Source: CAVTUU01 sp045804965
GTDB taxonomy: Bacteria > Chloroflexota > Chloroflexia > Thermomicrobiales > UBA6265
DNA: 46,412 nt
NCBI GenBank assembly: GCA_045804965.1
Contig: JBJMMD010000054.1
Span: 1 to 46,412 of the forward strand
Direction: 5' to 3'
The translations under genes were made by a program, and so were the position numbers. Positions within the stretch are counted from its first letter, which is position 1; every line of letters begins with the position of its first letter. The notes under the pieces are model-generated. The model ran no database searches and was not told the DNA's origin. It was given only the letters and a program-made list of their open reading frames with translations. This document shows, piece by piece, positions 22,719 through 30,794 of the stretch.

Positions 22719-25346
22719 ATGCAGCCCATCAAGACTCTCTATCTGGTGAATCACAGTCACACCGACGTCGGATTCACAGACTACCAAGACCTGTGTTTCC
22801 GGCAACATTGCGAGTTCATCGATCAAGCCCTTGATCTCATTGAAGCGACGAAGGACTTTCCCGCCGAAGCGCAATACCGGTGGGTCTGCGAAGTCACGGG
22901 GATGACCGAGACCTACTTCGAAAAGGCATCTTCCGCGCAGGTCGAACGCTTTAAGAAGTGGCACGATCTCGGCTTCATTGATGTCGCTGGCATGCAATAC
23001 AACCACACGCCAATGCAAATCCCCGAACAGATGATTCGCAGCCTCTACCCGGTGCGACGACTCCGAGACAAGTTCGGGCTCAAGATTTCGACGGCGATGC
23101 AGTGCGATGTCAATGGCGTCAGCTGGCTCTATGCCGACCTCTTGCCGCAGATCGGGGTTGAACTCATGACCATGGCGGTCAATCCGCTTCGGGGCTACAC
23201 GCCGAAACCAATTCCGAACGGATTTTGGTGGGAAGGACCGAGCGGCGGCAAGGTGCTGGCCTGGAACGGCTTCCACTACCTTTGGGGCCGAAGCATTGCC
23301 AAGCTAGGCGATTGGCGATTTGTCGACGAATCGCTTCCGCCAATCGTTGCCCGCCTGGAAGCCGATCCCGACTATCCATTTGATTTCATGTACGCGCAAT
23401 CCACCCACCCGATTCGCGTCGATAACGGACCGCCAGACTCACGGATGCCAGCTTTTGTCCGCGAGTGGAACGAACGAGGTCGGACTCCTCGGATCGAATT
23501 CACGACGCCGGCCCGGTTCAATCACATGTTGCGGGAACACTACGCCGACAACTTCGAAACGCTTCGCGGAGACTGGCTCGACTGGTGGTCCGATGGCGTA
23601 GCGTCCAGCGCGTTCGAGACAGGTGTCAGCCGGGCAACGCACGATCAACTCCTGACTGCTGAAAACATCAGCGCGTGGCTCAAGAGCGAAGGCATCTCGG
23701 TCTGGTCAACGGAGCGAGCGACCCATGCTTACGAGCAGTCCACGCTGTTCGATGAACATACCTGGGGCGCATTTGCCAGCATTGCGGCGCCGAAGTCCCT
23801 CTGGGCGCGTGGTCAGTGGAACCGGAAGGCGAACTTCGCCTACACCGCGTCCGCCGAGGCGCTGGATATGCTTGCGGAGGCGTCTCGCCGACTTGCGCGG
23901 ACTGTCGCCGAACCTGGTATCGAGGGGATGTTCAATCTCGGCGATCTCGATCCGCGAGCGGCCTACCCGGAGACTGGAGCCGATTCGCTGCTTGTGGTGA
24001 ATACATTGCCTTGGGCGCGCCACGTCGTCGTCGTGGAATCTGAGCAGCGTGGTTGGGCAGCTCCGGCGGGCGTGCCGGAGGATCTCTTCCCGCGGAATGT
24101 GCCGTGGGGCGGCTTCCGGCCTGAGACACCCTACCGACGGGTCGCGGGCGAGGTGCCGGGCTACGGGTACGCCTTTCTTCCGCTCGCTTCCCAACCAACC
24201 GAAGATGACCTCGCAGTGGGTCCGGCGACCATCGAGAACGCGCACTATCGAGTGCGCATCGATCCAGAAACCGGGTCCATCGCCGAGTGGTACGACAAGG
24301 CGCTTGACCACGACTTTGCCGGGGAGTACCAGGGTTGGGGCATCGGCCAATATGTTTACGAACGGGTTGAATCCTCGGAAGACCGGCAAGCACTCTTCTG
24401 GGGCGATTTTTCGGCGGAAGACTTTGGCTATGGCCGAACTGATACCCCGTGGCAGCGCTGGACAGTCGAAAATGTAACCGTCAACGACGCGATCATCGCC
24501 CACGGCAAAGTCTCTATTTCCGTTGACGTTAAGGGTCCCGGCATCGTGCGCGGTCAGTGCGTCTACGCGCTCGAGAGCGGTCAGAAATCTCTTGCCGTCG
24601 ATTGGACACTCGATAAGGAGCACCAGACCGGAATCGAGGCCGTCTTCATCGCCTTTCCATTCAATTTCGGGACGCCCTCGTTCCGGGCGGATATCAACGG
24701 CATTCCTTTCTCGCCGAACAAGGATCAGCTCAATGGGACCGTCCGCGACTGGTATCCGCTCGGGCGCTGGGTCGACGTTAGCGACGGCGAACGCGGAGTG
24801 ACCATGACTCCGCTCGACGCGCCGCTCGTCCATCTCGGCGGCATCACCACCGGCAAATGGGCACGCGAACTCGAGCCGGATGGGCCGACGATCATGTCAT
24901 GGGCGCTGCAGAACCATTGGATGGTTAACTTCAAGGCAAGTCAGGGCGGCGAAATTCCGCTTCGATACCGCCTGACGACACATGCCGGCGCGGTCGACGA
25001 CGTTGCCGCGACGAAGTTCGGCCTGGAGAGTACGACTCCACCCGTGTCGATGCGCGACTACCTGCGGACAGGGCCTGAATCAGGACGATTCCTGGACATA
25101 CCAGAGGATGCGCCCGTGGTCCTCACCGCCAAGCCGGCCGACGATAACGACGGAATCATCGTTCGTCTCCAGAATCTGACTCCGCAATCGCAGTCGGTCC
25201 CAGTCCGCTTTGAAGCGGCGGCGCCAAAAAGCGCGGACCTGACCTCTGCATTGGAAATTAACGGCGACGCGCTTCCAGTTGAGGGCGCGAGCATCACCGT
25301 TCCTGTCGACGGTCTCGCGATCCAAACTTTCCGGGTGCGGTTCTGA
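22719..25346 (+). CDS. GH38-like glycoside hydrolase (alpha-mannosidase superfamily)
   Basis: The ATG at 22719 has GGAG 7 bases upstream and gives 875 residues. The N-terminal catalytic domain carries the zinc motif as His14-x-Asp16 in VNHSHTDVGFTDYQ, the likely nucleophile/metal Asp130 in MQCDVNGVSW, and the later zinc His347 in FDEHTWGAF. A middle three-helix region and a C-terminal beta-sandwich (with VDWTLDKEHQTGIEAVFIAFPF) follow, as in GH38. There is no signal peptide, so it should act on imported glycosides. The family cleaves alpha-mannosides with retention, but this divergent branch may act on other sugars. It is convergent with the ABC importer operon, which probably brings in its substrate. 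A second homologue is at 30795. Confidence 0.88.
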   Translation: MQPIKTLYLVNHSHTDVGFTDYQDLCFRQHCEFIDQALDLIEATKDFPAEAQYRWVCEVTGMTETYFEKASSAQVERFKKWHDLGFIDVAGMQYNHTPMQIPEQMIRSLYPVRRLRDKFGLKISTAMQCDVNGVSWLYADLLPQIGVELMTMAVNPLRGYTPKPIPNGFWWEGPSGGKVLAWNGFHYLWGRSIAKLGDWRFVDESLPPIVARLEADPDYPFDFMYAQSTHPIRVDNGPPDSRMPAFVREWNERGRTPRIEFTTPARFNHMLREHYADNFETLRGDWLDWWSDGVASSAFETGVSRATHDQLLTAENISAWLKSEGISVWSTERATHAYEQSTLFDEHTWGAFASIAAPKSLWARGQWNRKANFAYTASAEALDMLAEASRRLARTVAEPGIEGMFNLGDLDPRAAYPETGADSLLVVNTLPWARHVVVVESEQRGWAAPAGVPEDLFPRNVPWGGFRPETPYRRVAGEVPGYGYAFLPLASQPTEDDLAVGPATIENAHYRVRIDPETGSIAEWYDKALDHDFAGEYQGWGIGQYVYERVESSEDRQALFWGDFSAEDFGYGRTDTPWQRWTVENVTVNDAIIAHGKVSISVDVKGPGIVRGQCVYALESGQKSLAVDWTLDKEHQTGIEAVFIAFPFNFGTPSFRADINGIPFSPNKDQLNGTVRDWYPLGRWVDVSDGERGVTMTPLDAPLVHLGGITTGKWARELEPDGPTIMSWALQNHWMVNFKASQGGEIPLRYRLTTHAGAVDDVAATKFGLESTTPPVSMRDYLRTGPESGRFLDIPEDAPVVLTAKPADDNDGIIVRLQNLTPQSQSVPVRFEAAAPKSADLTSALEINGDALPVEGASITVPVDGLAIQTFRVRF

Positions 25347-25351
25347 AAAAG

Positions 25352-25373
25352 GCGGCGCTGGAGAAGCGCCGCT
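25352..25373. terminator. Hairpin at the convergent end of the GH38-like and permease genes
   Basis: GGCGGCGCT and AGCGCCGCT pair over 8 bp with a GGAGA loop just after the GH38-like stop. An AAAAA run precedes it, so in the minus direction it is followed by a T-run and could act as a terminator for transcripts coming from the permease side. Confidence 0.5.
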
Positions 25374-25401
25374 CTGGCATAGTCATCTCGTGCCACCCAC
25401 C

Positions 25402-25487
25402 GTCATTCCGAGCTTGTCGAGGAATCTGTTCGTTCCATATCACTGCGTCTTGGCAGAGCCAGATCCCTCGGCTTCGCTCGGGATGAC
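25402..25487. repeat. Interspersed inverted-repeat element (GTCATTCCGAG type)
   Basis: Arms GTCATTCCGAGCTTGTCGAG-GAATCT (25402-25427) and AGATCCCTCGGCTTCGCTCG-GGATGAC (25461-25487) are imperfect reverse complements about 26 bp long, separated by about 33 bp. The same type of hairpin repeat is scattered in intergenic DNA of many Chloroflexota and other phyla, often next to gene ends. It lies here between two convergent genes and could fold in both transcripts. Confidence 0.8.
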
Positions 25488-25537
25488 AATGGGAGGGCCG
25501 CCTCTTTTGAACAAGTCAGTGATCGGTAGGCGGCGTC

Positions 25538-26356
25538 TTACGCCGTTGCTCGCAGTCCGCGCACGAACACGCGCTGTACCGCGAAGAAGAGAACGAACGT
25601 TGGGATCGACACAATCAACGCGCCTGCCAGCGCAACCGGCGGTCCAACGATCGAATACTGTCCTTGAAGTCCAGCCAACGCCGCCATGATCGGCCGGACG
25701 TTTTCGCTACGGGAAAGCGTCAGTCCGAACAGCAGATCGTTCCAGATCCAGGTGAATTGCAAAATGAAGACCGTCGCGAACGCGTTGAGCGAGAGCGGGG
25801 CGAAGATATTAGCGTAGACACGAAGGGAACCCGCTCCGTCCAGTCGTGCGGCTTCACCCAGCTCGATCGGTACCGACGTAAAGTGATTACGGATCACAAA
25901 CGTGGCAAATGGCACCGCGATAGCGGTGTACAAGAGCAGAAGACCAAGGTGGGTGTTGTAGAGATTCCAATTCACGTACATAGTGTAGAGCGGTGACAGG
26001 TACATCTGAAATGGAAAAATCGTTCCGGCGTAAATCAACATGAACCAGAAGAAGCCATAGCGCACGCGCAGCGAGACAATGGCATAGGCCGCCATTGAGG
26101 CAAGGAAGACTGAGAGTAAGCCGCCCAAAATAGCATACGTCGCAGTGCTAAAGACCGCCTGACCCAGATGAGCGAGATTCCAAGCGGACGACATGTTGTG
26201 GAACAAGGCGAAATTCGATGGCAGTTGCCACTTTTCCTTGGCACCGTACTCCTTCGCAGGAGTCGAGGCATTAATAAGGAAGAGATAGAGCGGCAGAATC
26301 CACACTGCCCCGAGGACCCACAGGATGACGTGGCGGATGGCGATCCCGATCCTCAC
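25538..26356 (-). CDS. CUT1 sugar ABC transporter permease, MalG-like
   Basis: The 272-residue membrane protein has six hydrophobic segments, beginning VILWVLGAVWILPLYLFLI. The cytoplasmic EAA loop, which docks the ATPase, reads ELGEAARLDGAGSLRVYANI. The last helix ends ALAGALIVSIPTFVLFFAVQRVFVRGL, typical of MalG-type permeases. The start overlaps the stop of the partner permease by 4 bp (ATGA at 26353-26356), which shows translational coupling. No ATPase gene is in the locus, so a shared MsmK/MalK-type ATPase elsewhere is likely. Confidence 0.95.
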   Translation of the reverse strand: MRIGIAIRHVILWVLGAVWILPLYLFLINASTPAKEYGAKEKWQLPSNFALFHNMSSAWNLAHLGQAVFSTATYAILGGLLSVFLASMAAYAIVSLRVRYGFFWFMLIYAGTIFPFQMYLSPLYTMYVNWNLYNTHLGLLLLYTAIAVPFATFVIRNHFTSVPIELGEAARLDGAGSLRVYANIFAPLSLNAFATVFILQFTWIWNDLLFGLTLSRSENVRPIMAALAGLQGQYSIVGPPVALAGALIVSIPTFVLFFAVQRVFVRGLRATA

Positions 26357-27282
26357 GAGATGCTCCTCAGTGTGCGGGTGAGATAAAGGAGCGAAACGAG
26401 CAAGACGAACACGCTTAAGACGACTGAGATTGCGGCGCCATAGCCGTGCTCGAACAGGACAAAGGTCTGTCGATACATGGTCACGGCGAGTGTTTCGGAG
26501 GACCGATATGGACCGCCTTGCGTCATGATCCAGATCACGTCGAACGTCTTCAGCGAATTGACCAATGAGATACCGACCGTGACGATCGTCATCGGCCGCA
26601 GGAGCGGAAAGGTTATGTCACGGAAGAGTCGCCAGCCCTCGGCGCCATCGAGCCTCGCGGCTTCGATGGGATCCTTCGGGATCACCTGCAATCCGATCAA
26701 GAAGAGGAGTACGCTGACGCCGACCGCTTGCCAGGTCGAGGCGACGATCATCGCGTAGGTGTTGAGGGGCGGCCGCAGCAACCAGGAACGTGTAAGAGAT
26801 TCAAGCCCGACCGAGCTCAACACGCTGTTGAGCGCACCGTCCCGCAAGAGCATGATCTTCCAAACCGTGGCGATGGCGGTTCCTGAAAGCGCATAGGGCA
26901 TCAGGAATGGAAGCCGGTAAAGGGCGCCGCCTTGGAGGTCGTAGCTCGCGACCGCGATCAGCAAGCCAATGCCAACAGGTAGAGCGAGTGTTCCGATCAC
27001 CCAATAAAGGGTGTTCTTCATCGACTGCGTAAGAATCGGATCATTCAGAAGTTGGCGGTAATTGGCCAACCCGATCCATTTCGGTGTGCCTAAACCCTTG
27101 TAAGCCGTAAAACTCAAATACGCGCTGCGAAGGAATGGCCAAATGAGGAGCACACAGACAAGAACCACCGCGGGGAGCAGGAACAACAAGGGAGCAGTGC
27201 GACGACTTAAGCGGCTCCAGCCGCTTGCCTTTGCAGCCATCACACCCCGCAGGGATGCAGATGTCTCGGTCAACTGTGCCAT
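26353..27282 (-). CDS. CUT1 sugar ABC transporter permease, MalF-like
   Basis: The 309-residue protein has six membrane segments, starting RTAPLLFLLPAVVLVCVLLIW. The EAA loop is PIEAARLDGAEGWRLFRDITFP, and the region IWIMTQGGPYRSSETLAVTMYRQ before the last helix is diagnostic of MalF/UgpA-type permeases of the CUT1 group. It is 123 bp downstream of the binding-protein gene in the same operon and overlaps MalG by 4 bp. The hairpin in the 123-bp gap probably tunes its amount relative to the binding protein. Confidence 0.95.
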   Translation of the reverse strand: MAQLTETSASLRGVMAAKASGWSRLSRRTAPLLFLLPAVVLVCVLLIWPFLRSAYLSFTAYKGLGTPKWIGLANYRQLLNDPILTQSMKNTLYWVIGTLALPVGIGLLIAVASYDLQGGALYRLPFLMPYALSGTAIATVWKIMLLRDGALNSVLSSVGLESLTRSWLLRPPLNTYAMIVASTWQAVGVSVLLFLIGLQVIPKDPIEAARLDGAEGWRLFRDITFPLLRPMTIVTVGISLVNSLKTFDVIWIMTQGGPYRSSETLAVTMYRQTFVLFEHGYGAAISVVLSVFVLLVSLLYLTRTLRSIS

Positions 27283-27349
27283 GAACTATGGGCTCCGGTA
27301 TCCGTCAATCCGTGCGCGCAGGGATACTCAATGCCGCTTCGCATTGTCC

Positions 27350-27387
27350 GTCACCGCGGCTAGGACGCAAGCCCCAGCCACGGTGAC
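27350..27387 (-). promoter_or_regulatory. Intercistronic stem-loop between binding protein and permeases
   Basis: On the minus strand GTCACCGTGGCT and AGCCGCGGTGAC pair over 12 bp with one G-U pair, around a 14-base loop. No T-run follows. Stem-loops at this place in sugar ABC operons commonly protect the binding-protein mRNA or partly stop transcription, raising the binding protein over the permeases. Confidence 0.55.
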
Positions 27388-27404
27388 ATCTTTGTTTAGG
27401 ACGA

Positions 27405-28757
27405 CTACGACGTGGGAGTCGCGCCAGGAGACGCCTTCGCTGGACCGCCGCGTTTCGCCCACTCCGAATCGGCGAGCTTTTGAATGTTGTCGAGCACCTT
27501 TGCTTCGTCGCCCGGGTTGAGCATGAACTGAGCGAGGAAGTCGACAGCGCCCTCGACGATTGGCACCGGCGATGCCTCCCAATACCGTTGATACAGGGTG
27601 TACTTCTTGCTCGAGATCTCATTGAGCAAGTTGCTGATCACCGGGTTATCACTTGTCGCATTTGGATTAGCCGGTGCGTCGCCCAGGTGTTTCGCCCAAG
27701 CCGTCTGCGCATCCGGCGTGAGCCACCATTGTGCCATCTTCTTGGCGGCGTCGACCTTCGAGCCCTTGTTGGCAACCGCAAGCACGCCGGTTTCGACAAT
27801 GATGACATTGTCGGTGACCGCGGGGTTGACGTTCGGCATGATGAACGCGTCATAATCCTCGCCCGGCTTGATCCCTGTGGCCAGGAGGGTACCCTGGTAC
27901 CAGGTTCCGATCGGAATCATCGCCACTTTGCCGGATTGGAATTCGCCGGGGAAATCGTTGGTGAGGTCTAAATCGAACGACGTGAAATACTCCTTCTCGA
28001 TCAGGGACTTCCATGTGTCCATCGCCTGGACGGCAGTAGGATCGGTGTACTTCGCCCGGCCACTCGTCAACTCGACGTAGAAGTTGGGGTCTGTGCGCAG
28101 GACCATCTCTTCGAACACGATGAAGCTCGGCCACCGTCCGTTTTGGGTGGACGCGAGCGGCGTCACGCCCGCTCCCTTGAGCGTGTCGCATAAGGCGAGG
28201 AACTCGTCCCACGTGGTTGGGGGGTTGAGGCCATTATCGGCAAAGACCTTCTTGTTGTAGAAGACGACCCAGTACGAGAGATGCAGCGGCACCGCCCATT
28301 GCTTTCCGCCGAAGCTGAACGCGGGGCTCAACGATTGCGGCAAACTGCCATCGGCGATGTCCTGCGACCAAATGTCGGACAGATCCTGGAGAACGCCCTG
28401 GTTGTATAGGTCTTCAATCCGGTAGCCGGACCACCAGGTGAAGAGATCAGGTGTATCGCTGGTCGGAAGTGCGGCGAGCACAGCGGCTTGATACGACGTA
28501 GTGTCGGAGTATGGGGTTACGTCCCAATTGACCCCTATTGCGGCTTCCGCGAGTTTGCCCTGCTCAACGAAGAAGTCCTGCCAATTAGCCTTGTCGTGAG
28601 AGAACTTGAGCTTCGTCACATCTTGAGCGAGTGCATCTGACGCGGACAAAAGGGACAGGCCACTAGCGGCACCAACGCCGAGCGCGGCGCTGCCTTGAAG
28701 CAACCGGCGGCGGTTGATCGATCGGCCAAAGCGATCGGGCGACTGACGATCAGACAT
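27405..28757 (-). CDS. Extracellular sugar-binding protein of a CUT1 ABC importer
   Basis: The ATG at 28757 has AGGAGG 6-7 bases upstream and gives 450 residues. A Tat-type signal (NRRRLLQGSAALGVGAASG...ALAQ) suggests export in folded form, followed by an SBP family 1 body: PDLFTWWSGYRIEDLYNQG, WAVPLHLSYWVVFYNKKVF, NPPTTWDEFLALCDTLKGAG, FQSGKVAMIPIGTWYQG and NKGSKVDAAKKMAQWW. The ending GPAKASPGATPTS is low-complexity. It is the promoter-proximal gene of the importer and is transcribed divergently from the GntR-family regulator. The ligand is unknown; the GH38-like enzymes suggest a small mannoside or related oligosaccharide. Confidence 0.94.
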   Translation of the reverse strand: MSDRQSPDRFGRSINRRRLLQGSAALGVGAASGLSLLSASDALAQDVTKLKFSHDKANWQDFFVEQGKLAEAAIGVNWDVTPYSDTTSYQAAVLAALPTSDTPDLFTWWSGYRIEDLYNQGVLQDLSDIWSQDIADGSLPQSLSPAFSFGGKQWAVPLHLSYWVVFYNKKVFADNGLNPPTTWDEFLALCDTLKGAGVTPLASTQNGRWPSFIVFEEMVLRTDPNFYVELTSGRAKYTDPTAVQAMDTWKSLIEKEYFTSFDLDLTNDFPGEFQSGKVAMIPIGTWYQGTLLATGIKPGEDYDAFIMPNVNPAVTDNVIIVETGVLAVANKGSKVDAAKKMAQWWLTPDAQTAWAKHLGDAPANPNATSDNPVISNLLNEISSKKYTLYQRYWEASPVPIVEGAVDFLAQFMLNPGDEAKVLDNIQKLADSEWAKRGGPAKASPGATPTS

Positions 28758-28890
28758 CAGGATCCTCCTCTGCAACGACTGGCAATCCTGCGCCGGACTG
28801 CCGGAGCGTCGTTCTTGCTAACCAGTTCCTGAACGAGCAACGTAGGCGGCTAAGCTCACCTCCTTAGGACGACACGTTAGCGAGAACAAG

Positions 28891-28913
28891 TCATCTAATC
28901 AATTAGTGAATTT
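28891..28913. promoter_or_regulatory. Operator 1 for the GntR-family regulator
   Basis: Its core CTAATCAATTAG (28895-28906) is a near-perfect palindrome. The 23-bp block is the reverse complement of the block at 29020-29042 except for two or three positions. It lies just downstream of the -10 box of the importer promoter, where a bound repressor would block initiation. Confidence 0.75.
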
Positions 28914-28918
28914 GGCGT

Positions 28919-28948
28919 ATCATAGGGATGGCTGGTGGAAGTTGTCAA
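28919..28948 (-). promoter_or_regulatory. Promoter of the sugar importer operon
   Basis: On the minus strand a perfect -35 TTGACA (28948-28943) is followed by an 18-base spacer and a good -10 TATGAT (28924-28919). Operator 1 begins 5 bases further on, covering the start site region. A leader of about 150 bases precedes the binding-protein ATG. Confidence 0.75.
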
Positions 28949-28995
28949 CGGCATAGTTGGGCGTTTGCCCGATGACCTCGGAGAGTCTCGTCATC

Positions 28996-29024
28996 TTGAC
29001 AGCGGACAGACGTGCCCCTAAATT
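28996..29024 (+). promoter_or_regulatory. Promoter of the GntR-family regulator gene
   Basis: A perfect -35 TTGACA (28996-29001), a 17-base spacer, and -10 TAAATT (29019-29024). The -10 overlaps operator 2, so the regulator probably represses its own gene. Confidence 0.7.
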
Positions 29025-29042
29025 CACTAAATGATTAGATCA
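29020..29042. promoter_or_regulatory. Operator 2 for the GntR-family regulator
   Basis: An inverted copy of operator 1 with the core CTAAATGATTAG. It overlaps the -10 box of the regulator promoter and ends 20 bp before the proposed ATG. The two operators are 106 bp apart, suitable for separate repression of both divergent promoters or for a repression loop. Confidence 0.75.
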
Positions 29043-29062
29043 CTCGCGAATCCAATTGCGAC

Positions 29063-29803
29063 GTGATGGTGGCTATGACTGGTCCCACGAGTCTCAACAT
29101 CTCATCCTCCGCGACGCGACCCAATCTCTCTGTGTACCTCTCACAGCAGATCTTGAATCTGATTCGCGATCGCCATCTCAAACCCGGCGACCGCTTACCG
29201 TCCGCCAAGGACCTTGCTGCCCAATTCTCCGTCGCCACGCCGACGATGCGAGAGGCGCTACGCAGGTTACAAGCAACCGGCATGATCGACATCCGCCACG
29301 GGTCGGGCATATACGTCCGCCGCGACAGCGACCGTTTGATGCTCTCCAATCCAGCCTACGGAACGCTGGAGGCGCAGACGATCATGCAAATCCTCGACGC
29401 ACGATCGCTGATCGAGCCGTATCTTTCAGAGCTCGCCGCAACACACGCGACCGACGAGCAGATCGCGAAAATTCGGGAGATCATGCTTCGCGGTGAACAT
29501 GCCCTCGAACGTCCGGATGATCGCTACCTCAGCGCCAACCACGCCTTTCATGTTTCCATCGCCAGAGCTTCGGGCAATCTGGTCTTGGCCCACGTCGTGG
29601 AGTCGCTGCTTGAGATGTATTCAAGCGAGCTGCACATCGTCGACCCCAACAGCACGCTCGCCGAGATTCGCGCACGCGACCACCGTAACCATCAGTTTGT
29701 GGTTGATGCGATCGCTGCCCACGACGGACCTGCAGCGCGTAAGGCGATGGCCAACCATCTCGAGGTGGCGCGTTCAACCATCGAGGTTCGGGTGGCGAAT
29801 TGA
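29063..29803 (+). CDS. GntR-family transcriptional regulator, FadR/FCD subfamily
   Basis: The 246-residue protein has an N-terminal winged helix (about 20-90) with LKPGDRLPSAKDLAAQFSVATPTMREALRRL split over recognition elements, and a wing HGSGIYVRR. The C-terminal all-helical FCD domain (about 105-235) keeps the His/Asp/Asn pattern of metal-dependent effector pockets: NHAFHVSIARASGN and ARDHRNHQFVVDAI. This subfamily answers to small organic or sugar acids. It is divergent from the importer and followed by the SMP-30 and GH38-like genes, so it is the likely local regulator with a sugar acid as inducer. The start could also be ATG 29075; neither has a clear ribosome site. Confidence 0.92.
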   Translation: MMVAMTGPTSLNISSSATRPNLSVYLSQQILNLIRDRHLKPGDRLPSAKDLAAQFSVATPTMREALRRLQATGMIDIRHGSGIYVRRDSDRLMLSNPAYGTLEAQTIMQILDARSLIEPYLSELAATHATDEQIAKIREIMLRGEHALERPDDRYLSANHAFHVSIARASGNLVLAHVVESLLEMYSSELHIVDPNSTLAEIRARDHRNHQFVVDAIAAHDGPAARKAMANHLEVARSTIEVRVAN

Positions 29804-29883
29804 GCAGTCCAAACGAATGGCGCGGAGGCAGCGAAGGTGCTGGTACTCGTTCCTTGGATGCGCACTGATCAAGGAGTTCGAAT

Positions 29884-30741
29884 TTGCAGCCGATTCTGCC
29901 CTTCGATCGTGGATCGGTCTTTTTCGACGCGACCACCGGACCGGTGCGGCTCAAGCACCCTGAAGGGGTCGCGGTGGCCGGTGACGGCGCCGTTTGGTGC
30001 GGTGGCGACGGCGGAGAGATCTATCGCATCGAACCTGATGGCTCGGGCTTCGAGCTCGTCGCCTCAACCGGCGGCTTCACGCTCGGGATGGCGTTTGACC
30101 GGCGTGGACGACTCTACACGTGTGATCTCGCGCATAAAGCGATCTGGAGATTCGACCCTGCCGAAGGAAAAGTGGAACAGTTCTCAACCGGCGGATACGG
30201 CAGATCGATGCGAGTGCCGAATTTCCCGGTCGTCGATCCAGCGCGCAACTGCCTGTACGTGTCTGACAGCCACGCCTTTGGTACGCCGGGACCGGGTGTT
30301 TGGCGGATCGATCTCGAAAGCGGCGACGGTTACCTGTGGTACGACCAACCGTTGAACTTCGCGAATGGTATGGCGCTTTCGCCGGCTCGCTCGACGCTCT
30401 ACGTCGTCGAGACCTTCGCCAGTCGGGTCGCCCGAATCCCCATCCGGGACGACGGAAGCGCGGGCGAAGCCGAGGTCTTCGTTGATGGCATCGAACGCCT
30501 GCCGGACGGTCTCGCGTTCGACGCGGCCGGGAATCTTTACATTGCGTGCTACGAGCCGTCACGCCTCTTCCGCGCGACTCCGGACGGAAAGTTGGAGTTG
30601 CTCTACGACGATCCAGACGCGCACATGCTCTGTCACCCAACGAATTGCGCATTCCGCGGCGAAGACCTTTTCACCTCGAATCTGGGCCGCTGGCACATCA
30701 CGAAGATCGAAGTCGGAGCGCCGGGAGCGCCGCTGCTGTAG
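29884..30741 (+). CDS. SMP-30/gluconolactonase-family lactonase
   Basis: A TTG start at 29884 is supported by AAGGAG 7 bases upstream; there is no ATG nearby. The 285-residue protein is a six-bladed beta-propeller with the metal Glu in LKHPEGVAVAGDG, later blade motifs LYVSDSHAFG, NFANGMALSPARSTLYVVET and LPDGLAFDAAGNLYIACYE (each in its own blade). The Asn/Asp ligands of the SMP-30 site fall in the last two. It probably opens a sugar lactone made by a dehydrogenase, giving the sugar acid. It follows the regulator by 80 bp and precedes the second GH38-like gene by 53 bp in the same direction. Confidence 0.9.
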   Translation: MQPILPFDRGSVFFDATTGPVRLKHPEGVAVAGDGAVWCGGDGGEIYRIEPDGSGFELVASTGGFTLGMAFDRRGRLYTCDLAHKAIWRFDPAEGKVEQFSTGGYGRSMRVPNFPVVDPARNCLYVSDSHAFGTPGPGVWRIDLESGDGYLWYDQPLNFANGMALSPARSTLYVVETFASRVARIPIRDDGSAGEAEVFVDGIERLPDGLAFDAAGNLYIACYEPSRLFRATPDGKLELLYDDPDAHMLCHPTNCAFRGEDLFTSNLGRWHITKIEVGAPGAPLL

Positions 30742-30794
30742 CTGATCGACAAGCAAGGCTATTTGACCATAGGGAGTAAAGGAGTATTGCAGCC

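Noticed and set aside
23706..24833. Minus-strand 375-codon frame opposite the first GH38-like gene
   Set aside because: Shadow of the real gene; no domain pattern and no ribosome site.
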